Shown: piece by piece, positions 28,801-36,756 of the stretch
Position numbering within the stretch: position 1 is the stretch's first letter
Layout: each line of letters begins with the position of its first letter
Assembly (NCBI GenBank): GCA_045106195.1
Contig: JBGCEH010000012.1
Span: forward strand, 1-64,000
Direction of reading: 5' to 3'
Source: Granulosicoccus sp045106195
GTDB taxonomy: Bacteria > Pseudomonadota > Gammaproteobacteria > Granulosicoccales > Granulosicoccaceae
DNA length: 64,000 bases
Notes under the pieces: model-generated
Told to the model about the DNA's origin: nothing
The model's input: the letters and a program-made list of their open reading frames with translations, nothing else
Database searches by the model: none
Position numbers and translations under genes: made by a program

Positions 28801-29353
28801 ACAAATACAGGAGATAGGCTTTACCTTGTATAGCGAACTATTGGCTCGCGCCGTAAAGGCGCTGAAAGAAGGCAAGATACCCGACTATGACAAGCCTCTA
28901 GCCCAAGGCACTGAGGTCGATCTGGGCGTACCCGCACTGCTCCCTGAAGACTATGTACCTGACGTTCACCAGCGGCTTATCCTTTACAAGAGAATATCCC
29001 ACGCTCCCGATAGCGAAGCGTTGCGCGATCTGAAGATAGAACTCATCGACCGCTTCGGGCTGCTGCCCGTTCAGACAGAACGCTTGTTCGATGTCATGCG
29101 GCTGCGTCAACGTTGCGAGACATTAGGCATAGAACGACTGGAATTAAACCCCAGCGGTGCCCGCCTTGTGTTTGGCAACGACCCCAATATAGACCCTATG
29201 GCGCTCATTCAGATTATTCAACGCCACAACGATATCTACAAGTTTGATGGCAAGCAAATCCTGCGCGTCATCAAGGCATTTGCAGAATCCGAAGAAGCGC
29301 AAACCTTTGTCGATGAACTCCTCGATACCTTAGCCATGCCAAAGGCTGCATAG
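25850..29353 (+). CDS. mfd: transcription-repair coupling factor Mfd
   Basis: Mfd removes RNA polymerase stalled at DNA damage and recruits UvrA. The protein (up to 1167 aa; E. coli 1148) shows the UvrB-homology region (DWETLTYDRVSPHQDIISQR, GEFAVRGSILDLFPM), the RNA-polymerase-interacting domain (IDHGVGRYQGM, NEYLTIHYAGDDKLYVPV), and the RecG-like translocase with Walker A GDVGFGKTEVA, IIDEEHRFGV, LTATPIPRTLN and GRVGRSHHRAYAYL. The first codon shown is TTG 25850; GTG 25898 has a better site (GGTG about 8 bases upstream), so the start is uncertain by 48 bp. It is divergent from lolC/E. Confidence 0.95.
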   Translation: MSAPDNAHTTLKVNNAVPETPVILLSDAYTTASRWGRLYGSAESLAIAEYASKHTGLCVVVAPSTSELLQLEIELQFYAGAQIPVHVLGDWETLTYDRVSPHQDIISQRIRTLYSLGDAKCGILLLTAAALMQRMPPRSFLDQHALMIKTGDTLALAEFRVRLVEAGYRLVTQVEEHGEFAVRGSILDLFPMSSNQPYRVEFFDDEIETIRTFDVDTQRGLATADLIELLPAHEFPLNEEGIALFRRQYRNSFAAESKNTPIYQEVSEGRAPSGIEYYMPLFFEETSTLFAYLPAAASFIMVDGAMQAMEQFEANTADRYEQRRHDVERPILAPSEIYLSSEEIKAQLDDGRVLLTQRFEIESPDRQSINALTEAPGLYPIAPRGERPMGALQDYLGKFPGKVLFVAESTGRREALLDQLVGNRLQPETVDGWSEFLASERNLCLTTAAIDRGLQLPDAGIAMITENQLGSGRIKRRERRRPTRDSESIISNLTDLSIGAPVVHIDHGVGRYQGMTTLSVGDVSNEYLTIHYAGDDKLYVPVASLHLISRYSGASEESAPLHKLGTETWQKVRRKAAEKAYDVAAELLEIHARRAAKKGFAFPENSDNYAIFSEAFPFEETPDQLQAIESVVADLRSPQPTDRVVCGDVGFGKTEVAMRAAFVAVDAGKQVAVLVPTTLLAKQHHQNFLDRFADWPVQIEALSRFETAKEQKGIMKKLDEGGVDIIIGTHKLLSKEIRYKNLGLVIIDEEHRFGVRHKEHMKALRAEVDIVTLTATPIPRTLNMGLAGMRDLSIIATPPQHRHAIKTFVGEWSDVQIREACERELVRGGQVYFLHNEVQTIERITEDLQRIVPGAKVNYAHGQMREADLEQVMSDFYHQRFNILVATTIIESGIDIPSANTILINRADKLGLAQLHQLRGRVGRSHHRAYAYLITPPKGSMTKDAEKRLQAIESLEDLGVGFTLATHDLEIRGAGELLGEGQSGQIQEIGFTLYSELLARAVKALKEGKIPDYDKPLAQGTEVDLGVPALLPEDYVPDVHQRLILYKRISHAPDSEALRDLKIELIDRFGLLPVQTERLFDVMRLRQRCETLGIERLELNPSGARLVFGNDPNIDPMALIQIIQRHNDIYKFDGKQILRVIKAFAESEEAQTFVDELLDTLAMPKAA

Positions 29354-29499
29354 AGCTGGGAACTCAAACGTATAAAACCGGCGTTGTCCATATCATGCTC
29401 GCCGGCGTATTCCTCGGTCTGGGTGGTGCAGTTTGTTGTGAGCAGTCATTCTTTAGGTCGTGGTGGGTTTACGCCATACTCGCGCCTGACTTCAGCACG

Positions 29500-30588
29500 C
29501 TAGTCACCATCTTCGCTGTTAAACCCAGCGCTGATTCCAAGATCCCTGGACACATCAGTGTTCACGGTAAATCTGACTCCAGCCACGACAGCCGCCAGTT
29601 TGTTCATCAACATCTTTATTTCCGGTTTCAATGTCCCGTCGTTCTCAACAAAATAAACCATCGGCCTAAGCTCGGATAGCACGTGCTCAATGTAGTCAAA
29701 TTCAAGATGCAACTCTTCCTCATATCGAGTCTCGGCAAGCATTCCTGAATCCAGTAGCAATGCGCGAAGACCCTTCAGGTTACCCATAAGCATGGACACC
29801 GTACGCTGACTCACCCACAATGGCGTTTGCCGCATCATCTTTTCATCATTGGATAATAATAGCCTCAGCTTGCCATCCAGCACAACATCCAGCCCCACTT
29901 TCACTTGCGTGTAAGCGCTACGCAATACTTCCTCTGAATCACGAAAATGTTCGGAGTCTGCGTGCGGTTCCAGTAATGACTGTATAAACCCGGAATCAGA
30001 TTGCCAGGCTGTATCCAGCTCTCTTGCCATGGTCGCAATATTGTTAATAATGACAATTATCAGACTGCATTGAGGCGCTGATTCAATGGTTTGGAATTCA
30101 GATTGGAACAACAAACGCTCCAATGCTGCGAATCCCTGAACAGCGACACTTTTCTGTACAAGTGCCTCAACAGTCATCTTTTGATCGTCAAGTGAAGCCA
30201 TCAAATTCCGTAACTGGCGCTGCCCCACGCTTCGTTTGTCAGGCCAATAGAAAATTCTGTTTTGCAAATTGTCTTCGAGTAACGGTCCAACACGGTACAA
30301 CTCGATCGCCGAGTACAACTCGATAAGTTTCGCGAACCGGAACTGCATCTTGTAAGCACTTGAGGCTGGCCGTCTTTCACAAAGATCGGAAACCTCCGAC
30401 GCCCAGTCCTGCGCAGAATCTGCAAACGCTGAATGTAGCGGCCGATAAACCCCCATCACAAGGTTTTCCGAAAGTCCGGCCCTGTCCGTATTGTCAGCCT
30501 CCTCTGCCGTAATCCCCCATACAGGACTGATCAAGAGGGTAGTAGCAAGTAGAGCGTTGAAGATCAAGCGAACATTTGATTTTTTCAT
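29500..30588 (-). CDS. imelysin-family (peptidase M75-like) periplasmic protein
   Basis: Imelysin-like proteins are periplasmic or lipid-anchored proteins tied to iron uptake; a catalytic role is doubtful in most. Here the 362-aa protein begins at ATG 30588 with a signal peptide (basic start, LIFNALLATTLLI, then PVWG); the frame is open further upstream. The family's first-repeat pattern FRFAKLIELYSAIELYRVGP ... FYWPDK is clear. At the GxHxxE motif the sequence is G152-F-A-A-L-E157, so the histidine is absent, as in the COG3489-type branch. It lies 114 bp after the unknown Cys-containing gene and probably shares its Fur-box promoter. Confidence 0.72.
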   Translation of the reverse strand: MKKSNVRLIFNALLATTLLISPVWGITAEEADNTDRAGLSENLVMGVYRPLHSAFADSAQDWASEVSDLCERRPASSAYKMQFRFAKLIELYSAIELYRVGPLLEDNLQNRIFYWPDKRSVGQRQLRNLMASLDDQKMTVEALVQKSVAVQGFAALERLLFQSEFQTIESAPQCSLIIVIINNIATMARELDTAWQSDSGFIQSLLEPHADSEHFRDSEEVLRSAYTQVKVGLDVVLDGKLRLLLSNDEKMMRQTPLWVSQRTVSMLMGNLKGLRALLLDSGMLAETRYEEELHLEFDYIEHVLSELRPMVYFVENDGTLKPEIKMLMNKLAAVVAGVRFTVNTDVSRDLGISAGFNSEDGD

Positions 30589-30702
30589 GGGAAGAGCGGT
30601 TACAAGCTCTATTGCATGGCTCACGTCTTGGTTTGGTTTCGACCTCAGTTGTCGTTGCCGAATAAGCATGGTGGGGCAGCGGATATTTAACATCAATACC
30701 CG

Positions 30703-31776
30703 TCAATGAATCATGGAAGGCTCATTTATGTGCGAACACTCTCTGTAAAGATGAGCGCGATCATCAAGCTCGCTGAAATCCCAGTCCCGTAGCGGAATGG
30801 ACACACCCATGTGTTGCACGATATTCTGAAACTCCTGCGTCCGCGCCCTTAACCGCTTAACGGAACCCGATGGTAACCATGATCCCAGTTGACGCGTTAT
30901 CTCAGCACTGTCGCCCGTGGAAAATGCCGCGATAGCTGCCAGCAGCTTCGCCTCATCAGCCGAGATGTCCGAACAACACAGGCACCGTACATCGATAGTT
31001 CCGACGCTGTATTGAAGTGCTTCCATTAAATGCGCATCGATCAGGGATTCGATTTTCGGCAGTGCCAAGTGCTCGCGTAACATGGGAACAACCTGCGTGC
31101 TGATGCCCGTGTATGGCAAGGTCCGCATACGTAGTCTGATTGTGTTCAGCATAAGCGACTCACCCAGTGCCAACTCCTTTGTCAGGGATACTGAACGATG
31201 ACGTGAGCCCGCATCTGGCAGCACCGGCCCACTCCATGCCGGCGTGAACACATGAGCCCCACCCTTTTTAAAACAATCGGAATCGCAGAGCGCTTCAGCT
31301 GCAGCATTGAATTGATGAACCGATGTTTTGGTTAACCAATGTTGTGTCAAACGGCCTGCCTCAGCGGTCTGACCACTACGAATCTTGCACAGTACGCACA
31401 AAACCATGTTCTCCATTGCAGAGAGCCACTGACTGTCAGGCTGATCATCAAGCTGTGCATCACACTGATCAACAGAGTCATCGAACTGACTCGGCATCTG
31501 CAGCACCTCCGACAATAGATTTACAGCCTCGATCGTGTCGCGACGCTGTGGACCGGCATCAATAATCCGTCCAAGTGTGTCCAGCACATAACGCTGGGCA
31601 ATCTGGGCCCTGGGTGCCAAACCACGGATACGCGGAACCGCCAGTAACAGGCGGGCTGGCAATGGCAAATCGGCAAAACATGTTCGCTGGGAAAGCACGG
31701 TTGTGGCAGATTGCCCGAAAGCCCGTGGAGAACGCCTTAACTGGTCGACGGAAATGGTGACAGAATTCATAAGCAT
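30703..31776 (-). CDS. uncharacterised Cys-containing protein of a probable Fur-regulated operon
   Basis: I do not recognise the family. The 357-aa protein is soluble-looking, without signal peptide or clear membrane helix. It has scattered cysteines: VLCVLCKI, LCDSDCF, the cluster RCLCCSD (C265, C267, C268) and RECSH, and ends in His. The segment after the cluster, SADEAKLLAAIAAFSTGD followed by a QL-x-x-WL helix, resembles a helical repeat-like tail. A good sigma-70 promoter with a Fur box lies directly upstream and an imelysin-like gene directly downstream. A role in iron handling is therefore inferred from context only. Confidence 0.6.
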   Translation of the reverse strand: MLMNSVTISVDQLRRSPRAFGQSATTVLSQRTCFADLPLPARLLLAVPRIRGLAPRAQIAQRYVLDTLGRIIDAGPQRRDTIEAVNLLSEVLQMPSQFDDSVDQCDAQLDDQPDSQWLSAMENMVLCVLCKIRSGQTAEAGRLTQHWLTKTSVHQFNAAAEALCDSDCFKKGGAHVFTPAWSGPVLPDAGSRHRSVSLTKELALGESLMLNTIRLRMRTLPYTGISTQVVPMLREHLALPKIESLIDAHLMEALQYSVGTIDVRCLCCSDISADEAKLLAAIAAFSTGDSAEITRQLGSWLPSGSVKRLRARTQEFQNIVQHMGVSIPLRDWDFSELDDRAHLYRECSHINEPSMIH

Positions 31777-31804
31777 TTCAACAGAATGTAAGCTTTATCT
31801 TAAC

Positions 31805-31858
31805 AATAATGATAACGATTCTTATTCACATAATAAAATGAAACTTAATGCTTGTCAC
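31805..31858 (-). promoter_or_regulatory. Fur-box-controlled sigma-70 promoter
   Basis: On the minus strand a -35 GTGACA (31853-31858) and a -10 TATTAT (31830-31835) are 17 bp apart. Directly downstream, covering the expected transcription start, lies a Fur box at 31805-31823 that matches 14 of 19 positions of the classic GATAATGATAATCATTATC. It faces the unknown Cys-containing gene (start 31776). Iron-bound Fur would block this promoter, so the operon should be induced by iron starvation (inference). Confidence 0.7.
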
Positions 31859-31880
31859 CTACTTTCCGCTGTCTTTTTAC

Positions 31881-32414
31881 CTACTTTTCGTGCAACCGCT
31901 GGGAATATTCAGTACGAGCCTGTGAATCACTTTTTCCAGTCGGGTCACGAAGGCCGTGCAGATGAGTAATCGCCACCGTTCGATGTGCGGCTCTGTCAAC
32001 GATCCTGGCCGTATGAGCAATTCTTGGGCGCTCAAGAATCGTCCATTCAGAGTGGTCGGTGTAGGAACCATGAACAAACGCGCTCTGCGAGGATACGATG
32101 GGGAATCGATCATGGACAAACATGGCGATGCCAAAATCCTGTTGATGCCGGTGTCCCTGGTGATCAATTACGGGACCAGAATCGCTCGTGAGGAACAAAC
32201 CCTGGTGATGCGTTAAGGCCGTACTGATATCAGCGAACAGATTGGCTCTTTGTGGCAGTGTTCTTTCACCGTCATTAAAACGTGTCCACCCGCTTAGCCC
32301 AGAGGTACACGTGACCTCCTGCAAGCAAAGAATGTCTGCTCCACTTTCGGGCAGCCACTCGACTAAAGCGTCGAACATTGCCCCACCCCAGTCGTTTAGC
32401 GAAATTATTCTCAT
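31881..32414 (-). pseudogene. endonuclease/exonuclease/phosphatase family gene, 3'-truncated
   Basis: The 177-aa product matches the start of an EEP-family (DNase I-like) protein: MRIISLNDWGG, LCLQEVT with the metal-binding Glu, PQRANLFADI, FGIAMFVHDRFP, VAITHLHGLRDPTGK. Family members go on for about 80 more residues with a GDFN-type catalytic segment and a final SDH motif. Here the frame stops at TAG 31881 just after the LHGLRDP block, and the following bases, read in all minus-strand frames, lead straight into the Fur-box promoter with no trace of the missing part. Without those residues the enzyme should be inactive. Confidence 0.7.
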
Positions 32415-32444
32415 AAAACATTCAGCTTGCTGCAGTCACTTTCA

Positions 32445-33305
32445 TCACGCCATTCGGCGTGCGCCCAGCACGCAAAGTACCACCAAGACTGCAGTGCCAA
32501 TCATAACAACACTGACTGCTTCATTGAGAACGACGGCAGCAAGCAACAGACCGAAAAACGGTTGAAGTAGTTGAAGTTGACCCACCGCTGCGATACCACC
32601 TTGTGCAAGTCCCCGATACCAGAATATGAAACCGATCAGCATACTGAACAGAGATACGTAGGCTAATCCTGACCATGCAGGTATTCCTATATCTGAAAAC
32701 GTAGCAGGCATTAGTATAACGCTGCCTGATAACATCACGGGTAAGGACAATACCAATGCCCAGCAGATGACTTGCCAGCCGCCAAGCTTTCTGGATAACT
32801 TGGCGCCTTCAGCGTAACCAAGCCCGCAGACAATGATGGCGGCCAGCATGAAACTATCCCCCACAAGCGAGGCGTTCGCGTCGTTGAACAAGGCATAGCC
32901 CGCCACGATGGCACTACCGATAAGTGAGAATATCCAGAAGGCAAGTGTTGGGCGTTCGCCCGCACGGAGAACACCGAATAGTGCGGTTGCCAGAGGCAAG
33001 AGAGCAATGAATACAACGGAATGGGCTGCCGTGATGTGTTGCAGGGCGAGCGCTGTCAACAACGGAAATCCGACGACTACGCCGATGGCTATAATGAACA
33101 ATGACAAGGCATCTTCGCGGCCTGGTCGTTTTACGCGTAAGATTGCGAGTACCGAGAGACCTGCAAGGCCGGCAATGCTTGCTCGGGCTACTGTCAGGAA
33201 CATGGGATCAAAATCCATGACGGCCAGGCGAGTAGCAGGTAAAGATGCGCTGAATATCAACATGCCCAGAAAACCGTTGCACCAGCCTGCTACTGATTTA
33301 TTCAT
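32445..33305 (-). CDS. EamA/DMT-family transporter
   Basis: An inner-membrane protein of 286 aa with ten hydrophobic helices in two EamA repeats, the usual build of drug/metabolite exporters. The first repeat holds ASLPATRLAV and ITAAHSVVFIALLPLATALFG, the second GLAYVSLFSMLIGFIFWYRGL and QLLQPFFGLLLAAVVLNE. A GTG-like upstream start would overlap the GNAT gene; ATG 33305 avoids this. It follows the GNAT gene by 22 bp, so both are probably cotranscribed. Substrate unknown. Confidence 0.87.
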   Translation of the reverse strand: MNKSVAGWCNGFLGMLIFSASLPATRLAVMDFDPMFLTVARASIAGLAGLSVLAILRVKRPGREDALSLFIIAIGVVVGFPLLTALALQHITAAHSVVFIALLPLATALFGVLRAGERPTLAFWIFSLIGSAIVAGYALFNDANASLVGDSFMLAAIIVCGLGYAEGAKLSRKLGGWQVICWALVLSLPVMLSGSVILMPATFSDIGIPAWSGLAYVSLFSMLIGFIFWYRGLAQGGIAAVGQLQLLQPFFGLLLAAVVLNEAVSVVMIGTAVLVVLCVLGARRMA

Positions 33306-33327
33306 GCATGCCGTGTTCGAGGGATCA

Positions 33328-34215
33328 TTACCCAAGTTCCAGAGTTGCAACACCGAAAAGGCGATGTCTATCGATATCAGGCACTTTGCCTTTATACATT
33401 CTTGCGGTATCGAACATGGACCGTAATGACAATGATTCGGCGATTTCTATGGAAGTAACGTTAATGTCAGGTATGTCGATCATCACGCTTTCGTCTTTTG
33501 TCACGGCACTGACCGCTGCCAATAGTCGTGTAGCTATTAATCGCGAATCGGCTAACCAAGGGCCGACTTTATAGCCATCCTGACAACGGCGTACACCAAC
33601 AATACCCACCACGTTATGGCCTTCAAGGGCAATGAATGTATTGCGCGAGCTGCAAGCCTGCATCCACGCATTGAAAAAACGCGATCGATTACCCCCCCCG
33701 ATACTGGCATCGTAGTCGATAATTGCGTTGATATCTGCATGGGTGGCGTTGGCAATTTGCACCGTCCCGCATTTTGCTACCGGGATCACATCGCCATCGT
33801 TAAACGCCAATGTCCCGGCATAGCGGCGGTTGCCAAAGCAATACACAAAGCCTGACTTGCGATAGTTGTCTTGCTGATCGACGACGCCATCCAGCCCGAT
33901 CGTGTGATTATCAATGGTATCCAATGCTGCACGCCATGTGGCGATGCCAATACCTGTGCCTCGATGTTCCGGTTTGCACAGATAAAGTCCCAGAAAGGAC
34001 TGGTCGGCAGAGTGCTTTACCAGACTTATCCCGGCGACGATGTGATCGTTTATGGTACTGACCAGAAAGCCTGAAGCATCCGAGGCATGAAACAGCTGAG
34101 CGTCGTCAAGGCCCGGGTTCCATCCTTCGTCGCCTGCCCACTCCAACAGAAGGTTTATCTCCTCGAGCGACGCAACTCTCGTTGTGACCGCGGTATCGTT
34201 GGTGCTGACGGTCAT
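33328..34215 (-). CDS. GNAT-family N-acetyltransferase, two-domain (YitH-like)
   Basis: The N-terminal domain (about residues 10-130) is a GNAT acetyltransferase with the acetyl-CoA loop in CKPEHRGTGIGIATW. The C-terminal half has the second GNAT-like domain found in YitH/HolE-type proteins (IDYDASIGGGNRSRFFNAW, then VVGIVGVRRCQDGYKVGPW). ATG 34215 was chosen; a GTG at 34266 would place coding sequence over the palindromic operator. Acceptor unknown. The gene is divergent from the polyamine-type ABC operon and probably cotranscribed with the EamA exporter. Confidence 0.8.
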   Translation of the reverse strand: MTVSTNDTAVTTRVASLEEINLLLEWAGDEGWNPGLDDAQLFHASDASGFLVSTINDHIVAGISLVKHSADQSFLGLYLCKPEHRGTGIGIATWRAALDTIDNHTIGLDGVVDQQDNYRKSGFVYCFGNRRYAGTLAFNDGDVIPVAKCGTVQIANATHADINAIIDYDASIGGGNRSRFFNAWMQACSSRNTFIALEGHNVVGIVGVRRCQDGYKVGPWLADSRLIATRLLAAVSAVTKDESVMIDIPDINVTSIEIAESLSLRSMFDTARMYKGKVPDIDRHRLFGVATLELG

Positions 34216-34236
34216 GATATGCGAAGGCTCTTTCCA

Positions 34237-34289
34237 AAGTTTGACACTTGGTACGAAGTTTGACACGTGGTGTCATTACCGGCTATTTT
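34237..34289 (+). promoter_or_regulatory. operator and promoter between the GNAT gene and the ABC/racemase operon
   Basis: Two 16-bp direct repeats, AAGTTTGACACTTGGT (34237-34252) and AAGTTTGACACGTGGT (34256-34271), differ at one base and lie 19 bp apart. The second continues into a perfect 15-bp palindrome, TGACACGTGGTGTCA (34261-34275). The -35 TTGACA (34260-34265) of a plus-strand promoter is inside it, with -10 TATTTT at 34284-34289 (18-bp spacer). This is the geometry of a repressor operator. The regulator gene is not in the window. Confidence 0.6.
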
Positions 34290-34362
34290 TACGCTAATTT
34301 TCCGCTTTTTGCACCACCACATGGCGAACCAACAAAAATCATGACCCAAAATAGAGCATTTT

Positions 34363-35370
34363 ATGGAAATTAAGGGTCAAGTGCTGGAACTTAACCAGTT
34401 GACGAAAAGCTATGGTTCCGGCGCATTAGCGGTCGATCACTTCTCCCAACGGTTCGATGCAGGCACCTACGTCTGCCTACTCGGCCCGTCGGGCTGCGGG
34501 AAAAGCTCAACGCTGCGCATGATCGCAGGTCATGAGACAGTCTCCAGCGGCGATATAAAGCTGGATGATGTGTCGATAATTCAAAAACCTCCCGCACAAC
34601 GTGGCACGGCCATGATGTTCCAGAACTACGCGCTGTTTCCTCATTTGTCAGTTCTTGACAACGTCGCTTTTAGCTTGCGTATGGCGGGGGTTGGGCAAGC
34701 GCAGCGTCATGCCAGGGCCAACGAGCTTCTGGCGCTTGTGCAGATGCAGGACTTTGCGCAGCGGTTACCCGATCAGCTATCCGGTGGTCAGCAACAGCGT
34801 GTGGCACTGGCACGGGCGCTCATTACGGAGCCTTCCGTACTGTTGCTTGATGAGCCTTTATCGGCACTTGATCCATTCCTGCGTATCAACATGCGTAGTG
34901 AGTTATCGCGCTTGCAGCGTGAATTGGGTATTACATTCATTCATGTCACACACAGTCAGGATGAAGCATTGGCGCTGGCTGATCATGTGGTGCTGATGAA
35001 CAACGCGGTAATAGAACAGGCAGGCTCACCGTATGAGATCTTTAACAAACCACGAACCGACTTCGTCGCACGATTCATGGGGGGGCACAACGTGCTGACA
35101 GTTGCTGGACAATTAAGCACGTTACGCACGGACAAAACTGAATTAATTCCGGACGCGCCTGATACCTCTTTTTTATCCACCTTGGTCGAACATGTCGAGT
35201 ACCTTGGCCGAACCGTAAATATCACCGTCAAGGGCGATCATCAGGAATCACTGGTGTCATCGGTATCTGATGATCACTACCAGCAGCATCGATGGCGACC
35301 CGGGGATACCGCCGGCGTCCGCTGGAATCCAACTGACTTGCACCCCGTGCAACAAAGTAGTACGCATTAA
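34363..35370 (+). CDS. spermidine/putrescine-type ABC transporter ATPase (PotA-like)
   Basis: The ATPase (335 aa) of a polyamine/opine-type importer. It has Walker A GPSGCGKSSTLRMIAGH, Q-loop MMFQNYALFPHLSV, signature LSGGQQQRVALARAL, Walker B VLLLDEPLSALD, H-loop VTHSQDEALAL, and a C-terminal TOBE-like domain. It heads an operon ATPase, binding protein, two permeases, racemase, behind the palindromic operator. The substrate is not deducible; the racemase suggests a nitrogenous compound. Confidence 0.88.
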   Translation: MEIKGQVLELNQLTKSYGSGALAVDHFSQRFDAGTYVCLLGPSGCGKSSTLRMIAGHETVSSGDIKLDDVSIIQKPPAQRGTAMMFQNYALFPHLSVLDNVAFSLRMAGVGQAQRHARANELLALVQMQDFAQRLPDQLSGGQQQRVALARALITEPSVLLLDEPLSALDPFLRINMRSELSRLQRELGITFIHVTHSQDEALALADHVVLMNNAVIEQAGSPYEIFNKPRTDFVARFMGGHNVLTVAGQLSTLRTDKTELIPDAPDTSFLSTLVEHVEYLGRTVNITVKGDHQESLVSSVSDDHYQQHRWRPGDTAGVRWNPTDLHPVQQSSTH

Positions 35371-35417
35371 AATTACAACCGCACTTCACTTCTTACCAAA
35401 ACAGGGAAAACTTGCAA

Positions 35418-36722
35418 ATGACCGACCTATCGAAAGTAAAACAACTACAGAACCTCGGACCTAAGGGAGCAGGACGACGCAAACTTTTGAAAGGCGCAGC
35501 GGCAACCGTTGCAGCGGGTACCATTACCGGCGCACCGATGATCTGGGCGCAAAACATCAAGGATGTGACGCTACGACAATTCGGCACCGGCGTATCGAAC
35601 CTCAACGATGTTGCCAACAAGGTGAAAGAGGATCTGGGCTTCACACTGGAGATGACAGCACTGGATTCAGATTCGGTTGCGCAGCGCGCTGCGACGCAAC
35701 CCAAGTCCTTCGATATTGCTGATATTGAATACTGGATTTGCAAAAAAGTCTGGCCTGCAGGCAACCTGCAACCGATGGACACCTCCAAGATCACCAACTA
35801 CGACAAGATTGTCGGTATCTTTCGCGATGGCAAGTTAAATCCTGACAGCACGATTGCACAAGGAACCGCTCCCCATAGTGTCGGATTTGTCGATGGCCCA
35901 GAAGGCAAGTCTTTCGTGAATGAAGAATCCGGCTGGATGACCCTCATCCCGACAATCTATAACGCAGACACGCTTGGCATAAGGCCAGACCTTATCGGTC
36001 GTCCTATCGAGTCATGGTCAGAACTGCTGAATCCTGAGTTCAAGGGCAAGGCATCCATTCTTGACATCTCCTCCATTGGCATCATGGATGCGGCGATGGT
36101 CTGCGAAGCTATGGGTGAAGTCACCTATGGAGACAAGGGCAATATGACGCGTGATGAGATCGACCAGACCATGGCCATCATGATTGAAGCCAAGCGCAAC
36201 GGTCAATTCCGTGCCTTCTGGAAGAGCTTTGATGAAAGTGTGAACCTCATGTCATCCGGTGAGGTCGTCATTCAGTCCATGTGGTCGCCTGCCATCACGG
36301 CGGTACGGGCCAAAGGAATTCCTTGCGTCTATCAGCCACTCAAGGAAGGCTATCGTTCATGGGGCGGTGGTATCGGTCTTTCAAGAAACCTGTCAGGACT
36401 CGAACTCGATGCAGCTTACGAGTACATCAACTGGTATCTGTCCGGCTGGGTTGGAGGTTATCTGATGCGCCAGGGTTACTACTCTGCCGTACCGGAAACA
36501 TCAAAGCAGCACATGACAGAAAACGAGTGGGGATTCTGGTTTGAAGGCAAGCCTGCGGTAGAAGATATCGTCAATCCGCAAGGGGTTGTTCTGGAGAAGC
36601 CGGGTGCCATTCGCGATGGTGGTTCTTTTCAGGATCGCATGGGATCAGTTGCCTGCTGGAACGCTGTCATGGACGAGAACCAGTACATGGTACGCAAGTG
36701 GAACGAATTCATTGCCGCGTAA
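35418..36722 (+). CDS. Tat-exported substrate-binding protein of the polyamine-type ABC transporter (PotD-like)
   Basis: A periplasmic binding protein of 434 aa. The N-terminus carries a twin-arginine-like signal, GRRKLLKGAAATVAAG, ending near APMIWAQN. The body is of the family 1/PotD type (IADIEYWICKKVWPAGNLQPMD, TLIPTIYNADTLGIRPD, AYEYINWYLSGWVGGYLMRQGYYS). ATG 35418 has AGGGA about 10 bases upstream; a TTG six bases earlier is less likely. Binding proteins of this type take polyamines and other cationic or nitrogenous solutes. The ligand is unknown. Confidence 0.86.
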   Translation: MTDLSKVKQLQNLGPKGAGRRKLLKGAAATVAAGTITGAPMIWAQNIKDVTLRQFGTGVSNLNDVANKVKEDLGFTLEMTALDSDSVAQRAATQPKSFDIADIEYWICKKVWPAGNLQPMDTSKITNYDKIVGIFRDGKLNPDSTIAQGTAPHSVGFVDGPEGKSFVNEESGWMTLIPTIYNADTLGIRPDLIGRPIESWSELLNPEFKGKASILDISSIGIMDAAMVCEAMGEVTYGDKGNMTRDEIDQTMAIMIEAKRNGQFRAFWKSFDESVNLMSSGEVVIQSMWSPAITAVRAKGIPCVYQPLKEGYRSWGGGIGLSRNLSGLELDAAYEYINWYLSGWVGGYLMRQGYYSAVPETSKQHMTENEWGFWFEGKPAVEDIVNPQGVVLEKPGAIRDGGSFQDRMGSVACWNAVMDENQYMVRKWNEFIAA

Positions 36723-36756
36723 TTGATGAGAAACCCACGACGATGATAATCACAGA

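Noticed and set aside
29382..29415. Rho-independent terminator after mfd
   Set aside because: CCGGCG and CGCCGG can pair, but the loop is about 16 bases and there is no T run.
29395..29679. 94-aa plus-strand frame after mfd
   Set aside because: It runs into the end of the imelysin-like gene on the other strand and has no protein-like composition.
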